From positions 1-37,977 of the forward strand of contig JABACA010000032.1 in NCBI GenBank assembly GCA_014237975.1: 37,977 nucleotides of DNA, in the 5' to 3' direction. The notes beneath the pieces were generated by a model. The model saw nothing but the letters and a program-made list of their open reading frames with translations. It was not told where the DNA came from and ran no database searches. Numbering within the stretch: position 1 is the stretch's first letter; each line of letters starts with the position of its first letter. This document shows positions 26,657 through 34,507 of this stretch, one piece after another. This DNA is from Mariniblastus sp. GTDB taxonomy: Bacteria; Planctomycetota; Planctomycetia; Pirellulales; Pirellulaceae. Both the position numbers and the translations under genes were made by a program.

Positions 26657-27508
26657 GTGACCTCGCTCCAGGCAGGAGCGAATCGCGTTCCGCCGCCCCC
26701 CACTGATACTCTTGAAGAACTGGTTTGTGCGATGGAAGCCGAGTTGTTTGACGAAATGTGGCAGGTTGAGCAAAGCCACTGGTGGTTTGTTGCGAGACGA
26801 CGCATCGTCGAGTCTTTGGTTGAGCGTTACGCGCCGGACAATACCGATCGGCCGATGCGTCTTTGTGAACTCGGTTGTGGTACCGGAGGCAATCTGGCCC
26901 ATTGGAATAAGCGGCATGAAGTTTTTGGCATGGACAATTCACGACGCGCCCTGGAATACGCGAGCAAGCGGGTTGGAGCGCGGGTAGAACTCGGCGCATT
27001 GCCTGACGATGTTCCGTTTGAGCCTTCGAGCTTTGACGTCGTGTTAATGACCGACGTATTGGAGCATATCGAGGACGATGTAAACTCGGTCCAGGTGGCG
27101 ATGTCCTTGCTGCAAAAAAATGGCATCTTTGTTGCAACGGTCCCGGCGCACCAGTGGCTTTATTCGCCGCGGGACGCACACCATCAACATTTCCGCCGAT
27201 ACGCCAAAAAAGACTTCACCAGGCTTTTTCAGTTTCCCGGTGTAGAGGTCGAATATCTGGGGTTTTATAACTCGCTGCTGTTTCCACCGGCGGCCATTGT
27301 GCGGATGGCGAGCAAGCTGTTTGGGCGAGATGCCCAACCGGGTGATTTGCAAGTTCCCTTCGGTTTGTTGAACAAAACGTTAACCGGTATCTTTTCGTTG
27401 GAACGCAAGCTTTTGGGTCGTGTCCCTCTACCGACTGGCTTGTCGCTGATTACCGTGGTTAGGCGGACAGGTGAAGTCTCTGCCTGTCGTGCGCGGGCTG
27501 CGGCCTGA
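26657..27508 (+). CDS. Class I SAM-dependent methyltransferase
   Basis: A methyltransferase of 283 residues (258 if it starts at the ATG at 26732). After HWWFVARRRI the SAM-binding motif is CELGCGTGGNL (about 70-80), then VFGMDNSRRALEYA, the acidic loop FDVVLMTDVLEHIEDD and FVATVPAHQWLYS. The HWWF-R opening and the PAHQWLYSPRDAHHQHFRRY block are typical of methyltransferases linked to cell-surface sugar or lipid pathways, but the substrate is not known. The first possible start is a GTG at 26657 with a poor ribosome site; the ATG at 26732 is also weak. I kept the longer form because the added residues (TDTLEELVCAMEAE) run smoothly into the domain. It follows the barrel gene by about 70 bases. 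Confidence 0.85.
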   Translation: MTSLQAGANRVPPPPTDTLEELVCAMEAELFDEMWQVEQSHWWFVARRRIVESLVERYAPDNTDRPMRLCELGCGTGGNLAHWNKRHEVFGMDNSRRALEYASKRVGARVELGALPDDVPFEPSSFDVVLMTDVLEHIEDDVNSVQVAMSLLQKNGIFVATVPAHQWLYSPRDAHHQHFRRYAKKDFTRLFQFPGVEVEYLGFYNSLLFPPAAIVRMASKLFGRDAQPGDLQVPFGLLNKTLTGIFSLERKLLGRVPLPTGLSLITVVRRTGEVSACRARAAA

Positions 27509-27613
27509 CTGGATGTCGGATTGCGCGAGATTGACCTTGGCAAGCTTCCGTTTCCTGTCCGCTTTCAGACGTCTACCTGCATCGGTCTGGCGGGTCGGAA
27601 TGTTCTTGGGCAT
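27428..27613 (-). CDS. Possible small basic protein (61 aa) overlapping the methyltransferase 3' end
   Basis: A minus-strand ATG at 27613 (MPKNIPTRQTDAGRRLKADR...) opens a frame rich in Lys, Arg, Asp and Gln with a G/C-biased third position, which looks more like protein than the frames opposite it. Its last 81 bases overlap the methyltransferase tail in antisense. The ribosome site is weak and no family is recognised, so this is tentative. Confidence 0.25.
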   Translation of the reverse strand: MPKNIPTRQTDAGRRLKADRKRKLAKVNLAQSDIQSGRSPRTTGRDFTCPPNHGNQRQASR

Positions 27614-27788
27614 GCGATTCTCGGCTGGTTCCGTATCGTTGAGCACAGCCTGGCGAGTGCCGGTCAAATAACGAACTTGGCCAGGGCGTGTTCGTTGACC
27701 ATTTCCCGATTGCAGATTAGACTCTTGCACAGTAATACAAGCTCCGAGCAATGAGCGGAAACCACCTTCCACTGGTTTTTATGCCGTT

Positions 27789-28439
27789 ATGGATCCACTA
27801 CATTTTTGCGTCGCCGTTGCGCCTTTAAGCGTCTATTTGCTAATGGTCGGTTTGATCAACCTTTCAGGTTGGCCATTTGTCACGACGGGTACTCGCGATA
27901 CGGCGGCTTTGGGAATCGGAATTATCGGGCTGGTAATTGCCGGTCCGATGGAGTTGTTTTTCCCGGAAGAAGCGGCCAGCCAATTTGGCGGAAAGGTTTG
28001 GTTATTGCTGATTGCCTTTTACGGCCTGTGTGTTTCTCTGATCGTCTTGTTATTGCGATCAAGAATTGTGGTTTACAACATTACCGGTGAACAGCTAAAG
28101 CCCATCTTGACCCAGGTTGCCATGCAAATTGACAAGAAATCGCGTTGGGTTGGCGACAGTCTTTTGGTCCCTGATATCCAAGTACATTTGCATCTCGAGT
28201 CGGTCGATTGGTTGCGGAATGTCCAGCTGGTTGCCGGTGGAAACAGGCAAAGTTTCGAGGGCTGGCGTTTGTTGGAAAAAGAACTGCGGTTGGCCCTTCG
28301 GTCTTCACGTGTCCGTCCCAACCTGCTGGGCTTTCTGCTGTTGTTGGCTTCTGGCAGTCTGGCCGTGTTGGCGGCCGGGTGGATGCTGTATGACCAACAG
28401 TCAGTGGCACAAGCTTTGGATGAGATGTTGAGGCGCTAA
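27789..28439 (+). CDS. Membrane protein of unknown function (216 aa)
   Basis: Not recognised. There are three hydrophobic segments in the N-terminal part (about 7-25, 36-56, 72-95), a soluble central region of about 85 residues (LKPILTQVAMQIDKKSRWVG... to RPNLLG), and one more membrane segment near the end (about 180-203) with a short cytosolic tail. This topology would place the middle domain on one side of the inner membrane. The charged ELRLALRSSRVRPN just before the last helix fits a cytosolic side. No catalytic motif is visible. It follows the methyltransferase by about 280 bases on the same strand and may share its transcript. Confidence 0.65.
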   Translation: MDPLHFCVAVAPLSVYLLMVGLINLSGWPFVTTGTRDTAALGIGIIGLVIAGPMELFFPEEAASQFGGKVWLLLIAFYGLCVSLIVLLLRSRIVVYNITGEQLKPILTQVAMQIDKKSRWVGDSLLVPDIQVHLHLESVDWLRNVQLVAGGNRQSFEGWRLLEKELRLALRSSRVRPNLLGFLLLLASGSLAVLAAGWMLYDQQSVAQALDEMLRR

Positions 28440-28570
28440 TACTACGCAATCTCGCTGTTCTGGTTGCTTGGGGACCCGCCGAAATCCAAACCGCTATTTT
28501 CCGCCCTGGCAGTTTCACATCAACCAGTCACTGTAGACCGTGAAACCTGTCGGACTAAGAAAGGCGCGAC

Positions 28571-28597
28571 TTGAATTGGAGAGATATCTGGTAGAAT
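28571..28597 (+). promoter_or_regulatory. Candidate promoter of the cupin operon
   Basis: TTGAAT (28571-28576) and TAGAAT (28592-28597) are separated by 15 bases, about 35 bases upstream of the cupin ATG. The -10 is one base from consensus; the spacer is short. Confidence 0.4.
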
Positions 28598-28630
28598 CTC
28601 AAGTAGTGGGAAATCGTCCGGAGCTGACTT

Positions 28631-29035
28631 ATGAAAATCGTACGTGGAAACTCATTGGAATTTATTCCGGCGTCTCATGAAGATTCTCAGAATCCTGGCG
28701 TGCTCAAAAAAGTGTTGGCGACCCGGAATGACTTGATTGCGGGTCGTGTGCAAATGGTTAATTGGTCCCACTTGCCGGTTGAGTCCCAATTTCAGCCGCA
28801 CTACCACGAAGACATGCAGGAAGTGTTTGTGATCTTGAACGGGACAGTGGCAATGACAGTCGATGGCAATGTGGTTGAGTTGCAGGGAGGTGATGCCATT
28901 CTCATTGACGCGCGCGAAATTCACCAGATGAAAAACTGTTGTGAACAGGACGTGGAGTACGTCGTGTTCGGGATTTCGATGGAATCGGGTGGTCAAACGG
29001 TTGTCGCATTGGCCGATGGGGAGGCAACGCAATGA
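28631..29035 (+). CDS. Cupin-domain protein (134 aa)
   Basis: A small single-domain cupin. The first motif, PHYHEDMQEVFVILNG, supplies H57, H59 and E64, and the second, GDAILIDAREIHQM, supplies H98, so the usual three-His-one-Glu metal site is complete. Such proteins are cytosolic metal-binding enzymes (dioxygenases, isomerases) or sensors; the substrate cannot be inferred. GGAG seven bases before the ATG is a good ribosome site. The stop overlaps the ATG of the next gene (ATGA), so the two are translationally coupled. The downstream product is exported, so the link may be regulatory rather than enzymatic. Confidence 0.85.
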   Translation: MKIVRGNSLEFIPASHEDSQNPGVLKKVLATRNDLIAGRVQMVNWSHLPVESQFQPHYHEDMQEVFVILNGTVAMTVDGNVVELQGGDAILIDAREIHQMKNCCEQDVEYVVFGISMESGGQTVVALADGEATQ

Positions 29036-30975
29036 AAATCGCCGCAATACAACTGTCGTTGATTCTGGTTTTGAGCTGTTGGTCATGGGTGTACCCGCTG
29101 GCTGCGGTCCAGGCACCTGCCAAGCAAAACGAACTGGATGTTTTTTCCGATTCGAAACCGATGATCAAACTCGTCCGCAAAGAAAAGCGAGTCGCGGTTG
29201 AGTTTAGTGAGAATTGGCAAGACTTTCAGGAGATTACCAATAACGTTCGAAAAAAGGTCCAGAACAGCGGGTCGAGTAGTTCGCGTGGTGGCGGTGGCTG
29301 GTTGACGAAAATGCAAGGTACGGCAGGTGTTTTTGCCATTCTGTACGGGACCCGTTCGTTTCCGGATATGCCGCTGATGCTGGAAACCAATGGTGGTTTG
29401 GGTGTTTTGTTGCAACAGAATAATGCGCCGCATAACGAGCTGAGAATTGCGGCGGGGCCCGAACACAAGACGTTGAACCTGCAGCTGGTGCGGCCAGCAG
29501 ATGATTTCCTTTTTACTTTTGAACAGAAGGCGAATGGAACCATCCATTGCAAACTGCTCGATGGTACTGAGATTGTTTCGATTGGAGCCAAGGATTACGA
29601 ATCGTTGGTTCGCGAAAACTGGCAGGTCATCAATTCGTCAATTGCTCCCGTCTTGCGCCAATGTGGCGTTGAGCCTCCGTTGAATCGATACACGAAAGTA
29701 GTTTGGACCCAATTTTTGGCGATGTTGCGACCGACCGACGGAATCGTTCAGGAGGAATTTGAAGCGGTCGTCGAGCAACTGGATTCCACTCGGTTTTCGG
29801 ATCGTGAAACAGCAACGCAAGAGTTGAAGCAACAGTATGAGAAATGGCAAGCATTGATTCAAAAGGCGGCCTTGGATCCACAGCGTTCGATCGAGTGCCG
29901 TTCCCGATTGAACAAAATTCTTGAGGAACTTTCGACCGAAGAACAAAAGCAGGGGCAGCAGGTTGTCGCTGCCTTGGCGCTTGAAAAAGATGTTTCTTAC
30001 CTGGTTTGGTTGGTTAACCGCCTTCAGGACGAACCGGATTGGAAAGCAGATCAACAGCATCTTTTTGATCAGCTTGAGCGGGTTACTGGCCAGTCGTATG
30101 GCAGCGATTTGGCCCAATGGAATGAGTATCGGGACCCGCTTGAACCAAAATCCAATGCTGTTAATGATACGTCCGTGTTTACGTCGACCATTGACCTGGC
30201 CAGTTTGGAAGGACCTGTTGATTTGGTTCGCCAGGAAATTAATGAACTATTGCCGTTGGCAGTGGAAGATGGAAAACTGCAAATGGATCGAAACCAGTGG
30301 TATGAATTTTTTGATCAAAAAACTCCTCAGCAATTGATGGATGAATTGTCAGGGGCGCTCGAAAAGTACCATTTGCCATCGGACTGGATTCAGCCGTCAG
30401 GAATTTACAATCGGGATACGGTGGGGTATCCGCAAATATTGTTCGATTCCTTAAGGCTGAAGTTCAATGAACAGAATGAAAAGGAAGCCGTCGGACCAAA
30501 ACAGTATGTTCGTATTTCACGCAGGTCACTCAATCGGGATTTTAATATACAAGCAGCTCAAGCCGTTTTGCGATTACACAAACCTCTGCCGGAAAACCAG
30601 CGCGAGTTGTTTGTGATGAATGGTCGTGTGGTCAATGGCATTAAAGTGAATGAAGCCAAGCCACAGAAGGAGGACTTCTTTTTTCTGGAGGTGCAGGAAA
30701 AGACTGGGGCCAAACGAAAGGTGAGTTTCAAAGTTGACAAGCAGGGTGACTTATCTTTGACGATTGGATTCAACGAAGCGGAAAGTCTTGTCAGATACAT
30801 CCAACGGGTCAACCCGGATGGTTCGTTTCGCTGCGTGTTTCAGGATTTGAGAGGCGATGACATATTTGTTGCTTCGGCAACCAGTTTTGAAGATTTGATA
30901 TCGAAGAATCGCCAATATTACGACGAGCAGTGGTCGGTCATTTTGGACTCTTTGGGAATCCGGTTTCCCCGATAA
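29032..30975 (+). CDS. Secreted protein with a duplicated terminal domain (647 aa)
   Basis: Exported by a signal peptide (MKIAAIQLSLILVLSCWSWV, cleavage near VQA). I do not recognise the family. Two regions look like copies of one module: about residues 136-215 and 568-647. In both, a Gly-x-x-Cys strand (GTIHCKLLDG / GSFRCVFQDL) is followed by an 'xSxxSFEDLI/DYESLV' helix and a stretch ending 'VI..S..PVL..CGVEPP' or 'VILDSLGIRFP'. Between them lies a helical HEAT-like segment around 245-280 (LDSTRFSDRETATQELKQ), a motif often seen in planctomycete secreted proteins, and further helices to about 480. The ATG overlaps the cupin stop, and GGGGAGG precedes it. Nothing suggests catalysis. Confidence 0.75.
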   Translation: MKIAAIQLSLILVLSCWSWVYPLAAVQAPAKQNELDVFSDSKPMIKLVRKEKRVAVEFSENWQDFQEITNNVRKKVQNSGSSSSRGGGGWLTKMQGTAGVFAILYGTRSFPDMPLMLETNGGLGVLLQQNNAPHNELRIAAGPEHKTLNLQLVRPADDFLFTFEQKANGTIHCKLLDGTEIVSIGAKDYESLVRENWQVINSSIAPVLRQCGVEPPLNRYTKVVWTQFLAMLRPTDGIVQEEFEAVVEQLDSTRFSDRETATQELKQQYEKWQALIQKAALDPQRSIECRSRLNKILEELSTEEQKQGQQVVAALALEKDVSYLVWLVNRLQDEPDWKADQQHLFDQLERVTGQSYGSDLAQWNEYRDPLEPKSNAVNDTSVFTSTIDLASLEGPVDLVRQEINELLPLAVEDGKLQMDRNQWYEFFDQKTPQQLMDELSGALEKYHLPSDWIQPSGIYNRDTVGYPQILFDSLRLKFNEQNEKEAVGPKQYVRISRRSLNRDFNIQAAQAVLRLHKPLPENQRELFVMNGRVVNGIKVNEAKPQKEDFFFLEVQEKTGAKRKVSFKVDKQGDLSLTIGFNEAESLVRYIQRVNPDGSFRCVFQDLRGDDIFVASATSFEDLISKNRQYYDEQWSVILDSLGIRFPR

Positions 30976-31291
30976 ACGTTTCGCCAAGATGATGTGACCC
31001 AGTTGGGATCCGGTTCTGCGGGCGCTGCTTGGGTAGGCTCAACGATCAGTCTGTTTTCATTTCCCGGCGGTCCGGTCGGATCTGCAGGGTGTCGATTGAA
31101 AATTATCGGAAACGTCAAGAATGTTGGGAAAACGTTGATCAATAGAATGTCCGATTCCAACCCTCTGCTGCGCCGAACAGTTTTGGAATTCAGACAGATT
31201 TAGCTTGGATGGTTCTGTTTGATACTTTCGATCGGCGATCGATCACTTATAATTTGTTCATAGATTTATTCATTTCTTGAAGGGTGGCCCC
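30976..31291. other. Spacer upstream of the DUF1559 gene, with a -10-like box
   Basis: About 315 bases without a convincing gene. It contains a perfect TATAAT at 31248-31253 and a TTGATA at 31219-31224, but the gap of 23 bases is too long for a standard pair. The stretch CGATCGGCGATCGATC just upstream of TATAAT carries overlapping GATC-type inverted repeats, possibly an operator. Confidence 0.35.
31248..31253 (+). promoter_or_regulatory. Perfect -10 box upstream of the DUF1559 gene
   Basis: TATAAT lies 38 bases before the start at 31292. No -35 with normal spacing was found, so promoter strength is unclear. Confidence 0.35.
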
Positions 31292-32329
31292 ATGACTCGC
31301 GCGACACGAAACAGAGTCGGTTTTACGTTGGTAGAACTACTGGTAGTGATTGCCATTATCGGTATCTTGATCGGCATGCTTCTGCCAGCGGTTCAGCAAG
31401 TTCGTGAAGCGGCCCGGCGCACAACCTGTGCCAACAACATCCGTCAATTGGCGCTGGCCTGTCATAATTACGAAGGAGCGCTTGAAGAATTTCCGCCAGG
31501 TTTATATCAAAACAGGGACAGCAGTTCGATCAGGTATTTTGGCCATACATGGTACGTCGCCATTTTGCCTCAAATGGAGCAGCGAAACCTGCAGGATCTT
31601 TGGAATTTCAAGGACACGGGCAATGACGCTATGAGCAACGGTTTGGATTCGAGCGGGGCTGCCACCCGGGATGCTCCCGCGGCCCAGGTTGTACCTTCAT
31701 TCCTTTGCCCTTCGGACATGTTGAGTAACGACGTGGTTGAACTGACGTATACAGGCAGTGGCTATCCCAACGGTTTTTTTGGGTTGGCAAGTTACCTGGG
31801 CAACTGTGGCACCTACTCAAGTTACTTCAACAGTTCAACGATGCAGGACAATGGCGTTCTGTTTATGACGGGACCCAATTCGGGCCAGTCCTGGCAGCCG
31901 AATCTTGTGAAAAACGCTGTTCCATCTGAAATGTTAATTCTTGATGGCACCAGCAATACCTTCATGATGGGCGAACGTTACCACAACGATCCTAATTTTG
32001 AAACGATCGTTCGAGCTGGAGGAAGTACTTCCTATAGTCGATATGCGATTGACGAATGGGGCGCATGGGGATGGTTTGGTGGCGGTAATGGTACGACCCA
32101 CGTTTTGGGTTCGACGCAAATGCCATTGAATTATCGGACGCCCGTTACGGCAACCGCTGGGTATAGCGAAGTCAACAATCGCATGTCAGCCTTTGGCAGT
32201 GGTCATCCTGCGGGAGCCAATTTTGCCATGATGGACGGCTCGGTCCAGTTTCTGAAAGAGTCAATTGATTTTATCACGTACCAGGCATTAAGTACGCGTG
32301 AAGCAGGCGAAGTCGTGGCACTTGAATAG
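31292..32329 (+). CDS. DUF1559 protein with prepilin-type N-terminus (H-X9-DG)
   Basis: A 345-residue planctomycete DUF1559 (SBP_bac_10-like) protein. The N-terminal class III signal RVG|FTLVELLVVIAIIGILIG, with Glu15 at the fifth mature position, is cut by prepilin peptidase and may place the protein in a pilus-like or membrane structure. The C-terminal H-X9-DG motif is present (GHPAGANFAMMDGSVQF), as expected for the family. These genes occur in many copies in planctomycetes, and their exact role is unclear. AAGGG seven bases upstream supports the ATG at 31292; a TTG at 31277 is less likely. A terminator follows at 32360, and the lipoprotein gene comes next. Confidence 0.95.
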   Translation: MTRATRNRVGFTLVELLVVIAIIGILIGMLLPAVQQVREAARRTTCANNIRQLALACHNYEGALEEFPPGLYQNRDSSSIRYFGHTWYVAILPQMEQRNLQDLWNFKDTGNDAMSNGLDSSGAATRDAPAAQVVPSFLCPSDMLSNDVVELTYTGSGYPNGFFGLASYLGNCGTYSSYFNSSTMQDNGVLFMTGPNSGQSWQPNLVKNAVPSEMLILDGTSNTFMMGERYHNDPNFETIVRAGGSTSYSRYAIDEWGAWGWFGGGNGTTHVLGSTQMPLNYRTPVTATAGYSEVNNRMSAFGSGHPAGANFAMMDGSVQFLKESIDFITYQALSTREAGEVVALE

Positions 32330-32359
32330 ATGCTGACATTCGATCGACTAGAAACATCA

Positions 32360-32390
32360 GGGCTTCAGGTTTTGAAGCCCTTTTCCTTTT
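32360..32390 (+). terminator. Rho-independent terminator after the DUF1559 gene
   Basis: An 8-bp stem (GGGCTTCA 32360-32367 with TGAAGCCC 32373-32380) is followed by TTTTCCTTTT. It lies 30 bases after the stop. As the lipoprotein gene starts at 32417, it may attenuate rather than fully stop transcription. Confidence 0.75.
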
Positions 32391-32416
32391 CCGGATTTTG
32401 ATCAGACGTGGTATCC

Positions 32417-32863
32417 ATGAAAACCGTTCAATCCCTACTGCTTGTTTTTGGAATGCTGGCCCTGTTTGTGGGATGTGGAGGCAAAAAAGTCCCTCCCCTG
32501 GCTGAAATTTCGGGGACGGTCGTTGCCAACGGCCAGTCATTGCCCCAGGTCAAGGTGGTCTTCATGCCTGAGCCCAAGGAGGGAGAAGTGCTCGACGCGC
32601 CGCAGCCATCGACGGCCGTGACTGATGAAAACGGGAAATTCAGCCTCAAGTACCTGGGCAATCCAGAACTGAGTGGCGCCGCCGTCGGTCTTCATCGGAT
32701 CACGATGGATGATGTTTTGCATCACGAATCCCGCGACGAACCGGTTGCCTTCCGATTTTCTCAATCGCTTGTCAATGCGTCGTCGACCCCGCTGACCTTT
32801 GAGGTAAAGGAGGGTGGTGACACGTCCGTCACGCTTGACATTACGGAATATATGGGGAATTGA
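32417..32863 (+). CDS. Small lipoprotein with carboxypeptidase-regulatory-like fold
   Basis: A 148-residue lipoprotein. The signal peptide ends in LFVGC (C20). The mature part looks like a single beta-sandwich of the carboxypeptidase regulatory/transthyretin-like type: EISGTVVANGQSLPQVKVVF, STAVTDENGKFSLKYL, and a C-terminal strand region VTLDITEYMGN. Planctomycetes often place such a gene just after a DUF1559 gene, as here, which suggests a shared but undefined surface role. A GTG at 32408 in frame is possible, but the ATG gives a standard signal peptide. Ribosome site weak. It is followed by a strong bidirectional terminator. Confidence 0.85.
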   Translation: MKTVQSLLLVFGMLALFVGCGGKKVPPLAEISGTVVANGQSLPQVKVVFMPEPKEGEVLDAPQPSTAVTDENGKFSLKYLGNPELSGAAVGLHRITMDDVLHHESRDEPVAFRFSQSLVNASSTPLTFEVKEGGDTSVTLDITEYMGN

Positions 32864-32917
32864 GGGGCGACCGGTAATTGATTCCTTGATCATTCCCTGC
32901 TCGGAAAATAACAAAAA

Positions 32918-32944
32918 AAAAGCCCATCCATCGGATGGGCTTTT
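32918..32944. terminator. Bidirectional terminator
   Basis: A perfect 12-bp stem (AAAAGCCCATCC with GGATGGGCTTTT, loop ATC) has A-rich and T-rich flanks on both sides. It lies between convergent genes ending at 32863 and 32983, and can end transcription from both. Confidence 0.88.
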
Positions 32945-32982
32945 ATCGTTAAGGATGCGATTTTTACCAAGTCGATTGCCAA

Positions 32983-34230
32983 CTACTTCGACTTAAGGTC
33001 ATAGCAGTGGATAAACTCCTGGTCCCGCAGGTAGAGTTTGCCGTTGCAGATGACCGGGTGAACCCAGATCTTGCCTTGCGGGCTGCGTTGCTCCGTTTGC
33101 GGATCGAGGGTGAAACGGCTGATCTCCTCAAATCCCTCGGGAGTAGCCTTGATCAGGATGACCTGGCCATCATTCTCCTGCAGGTGATAGAACAAACCAT
33201 CGGCATAGCTGATGGCACCCTTGCGGATTTCCCGTTTGTTCTGGTTCCAGGCAAGCTCGCCGGTCGCCAGGTTCTGGCAGGACCAACCTGCCCTATCCGA
33301 GTAACCATACACATGATCGTCCACCAGGATTACGCCACCATGGTGATTCTGCATTTCGATCTGGAACCACTTTTCGGTGGCCTGGTTCTGGTCGTCCAGC
33401 TGGACCGCCTTGGAACCGACCTTGTAGCCGCTGGTGACGTAGACCGTTCCATCCTTGAAGATGGGCGTCGGGATCACCGCCGTTTTACCCTCCCAGGGGG
33501 AGGTCCACAGCACGCTTCCATCGGCACTGTCGATGCCAACCACCTGGTCCATCAACAGTTGGATGTATTGGTGCTTGCCACCCCAGTCGGCTGCGATGAT
33601 CGAACTGTAATGTGCCTTGGTCGTAAGATCCTTGGTCTGCCAGACCAGTTTCCCGTTGCTTTTGTTCAGGGCCACAATCGATCCTTCATCACCACCGGGC
33701 GTACAAAGGACCAGCTTGCCATCGACCAGCGGGGATTCGGAGTATCCCCAAAAGGGGACTTTACCACCGAACTCAGACATCTGACGACTCCAGACTTTCT
33801 TGCCGTTGGCCGCATTCACACAGGCCAACGTTCCGCCGGCTGTCAGGATGTAGATGTTCTTGCCGTCGATGGTGGGGGTGCTGCGGGGCCCGTCTCCCCA
33901 GCGGTTCTCAAACTTCTCTCCAATTTTATTTCGCCAGATCTCCTTGCCCGTATCGGCATTCAAACAGAGACCGAAACAGGAATCTCCCTCCAACCCCAGC
34001 GTGTAAAGTTTGTCGCCTTGAATTGAAAAACCGGAGTAGCCAAATCCTGCCTTGTCATTAACCCATAGCTGTTTGGGACCTGCCTCGGGCCAACTTTTTA
34101 ACAATCCTGTTTCAGGCGAGCGGTCGGACCGTGACGGCCCCCTCCATTGCAACCAGTCTTCAGCGTCAGTCGTTGAATGAAAGGCGATACTGCACAGAAT
34201 GACGGCCAATGCGGTAAATCGAGTATTCAT
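32983..34230 (-). CDS. Exported PQQ-type beta-propeller protein
   Basis: A 415-residue protein with a signal peptide (cleavage near DAE) and a DWLQWRGPSRSDRSPETGLL opening common in planctomycete propeller proteins. About seven blades follow, each with a W-docking pattern such as GKEIWRNKIG, GKKVWSRQMS, GKLVWQTKDL and GSVLWTSPWEG, separated by 40-50 residues. The structure is BamB/PQQ-dehydrogenase-like, but cofactor-binding residues cannot be confirmed, so enzymatic activity is not claimed; a structural or binding role is also possible. A weak GGGAA precedes the ATG. The region upstream (34231-34507) has palindromes that may control it. It is convergent with the lipoprotein gene. Confidence 0.92.
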   Translation of the reverse strand: MNTRFTALAVILCSIAFHSTTDAEDWLQWRGPSRSDRSPETGLLKSWPEAGPKQLWVNDKAGFGYSGFSIQGDKLYTLGLEGDSCFGLCLNADTGKEIWRNKIGEKFENRWGDGPRSTPTIDGKNIYILTAGGTLACVNAANGKKVWSRQMSEFGGKVPFWGYSESPLVDGKLVLCTPGGDEGSIVALNKSNGKLVWQTKDLTTKAHYSSIIAADWGGKHQYIQLLMDQVVGIDSADGSVLWTSPWEGKTAVIPTPIFKDGTVYVTSGYKVGSKAVQLDDQNQATEKWFQIEMQNHHGGVILVDDHVYGYSDRAGWSCQNLATGELAWNQNKREIRKGAISYADGLFYHLQENDGQVILIKATPEGFEEISRFTLDPQTEQRSPQGKIWVHPVICNGKLYLRDQEFIHCYDLKSK

Positions 34231-34507
34231 GTATTTCCCAATCTCTTAGTTGACGACTTGCTAACATCGCTAAGACGACCCGCTTGCCCGGACCTGACGA
34301 CAGGTCGAAAAAACGGTCCGTTCCTGGGCCAGTAGATGGATCGGCTGCAATCGCTTGAGAACCGCGGTCCTTGACTGATAACCAGGAGCTCCTGTTATAG
34401 CGTGGGCGTCGGTTTAACTGAATACTCGGTAGCCACTAAATTTTTCAATGACCAGAGAGATCACCGTAATCTGAATGGATCAAGTAAAGTACGTGAATCC
34501 GGCTTGA
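34231..34507. promoter_or_regulatory. Spacer with three inverted repeats upstream of the propeller gene
   Basis: Contains GACCTG-ACGA-CAGGTC (34291-34306), an ACCGCGGT palindrome (about 34363-34370) and the 12-bp palindrome CAGGAGCTCCTG (34383-34394). None is followed by T's on the minus strand, so they look more like operators than terminators. No gene seen. Confidence 0.35.

Noticed and set aside
34291-34306. Hairpin GACCTG-ACGA-CAGGTC considered as terminator of the HD-GYP gene
   Set aside because: On the minus strand the T-run precedes the stem instead of following it.
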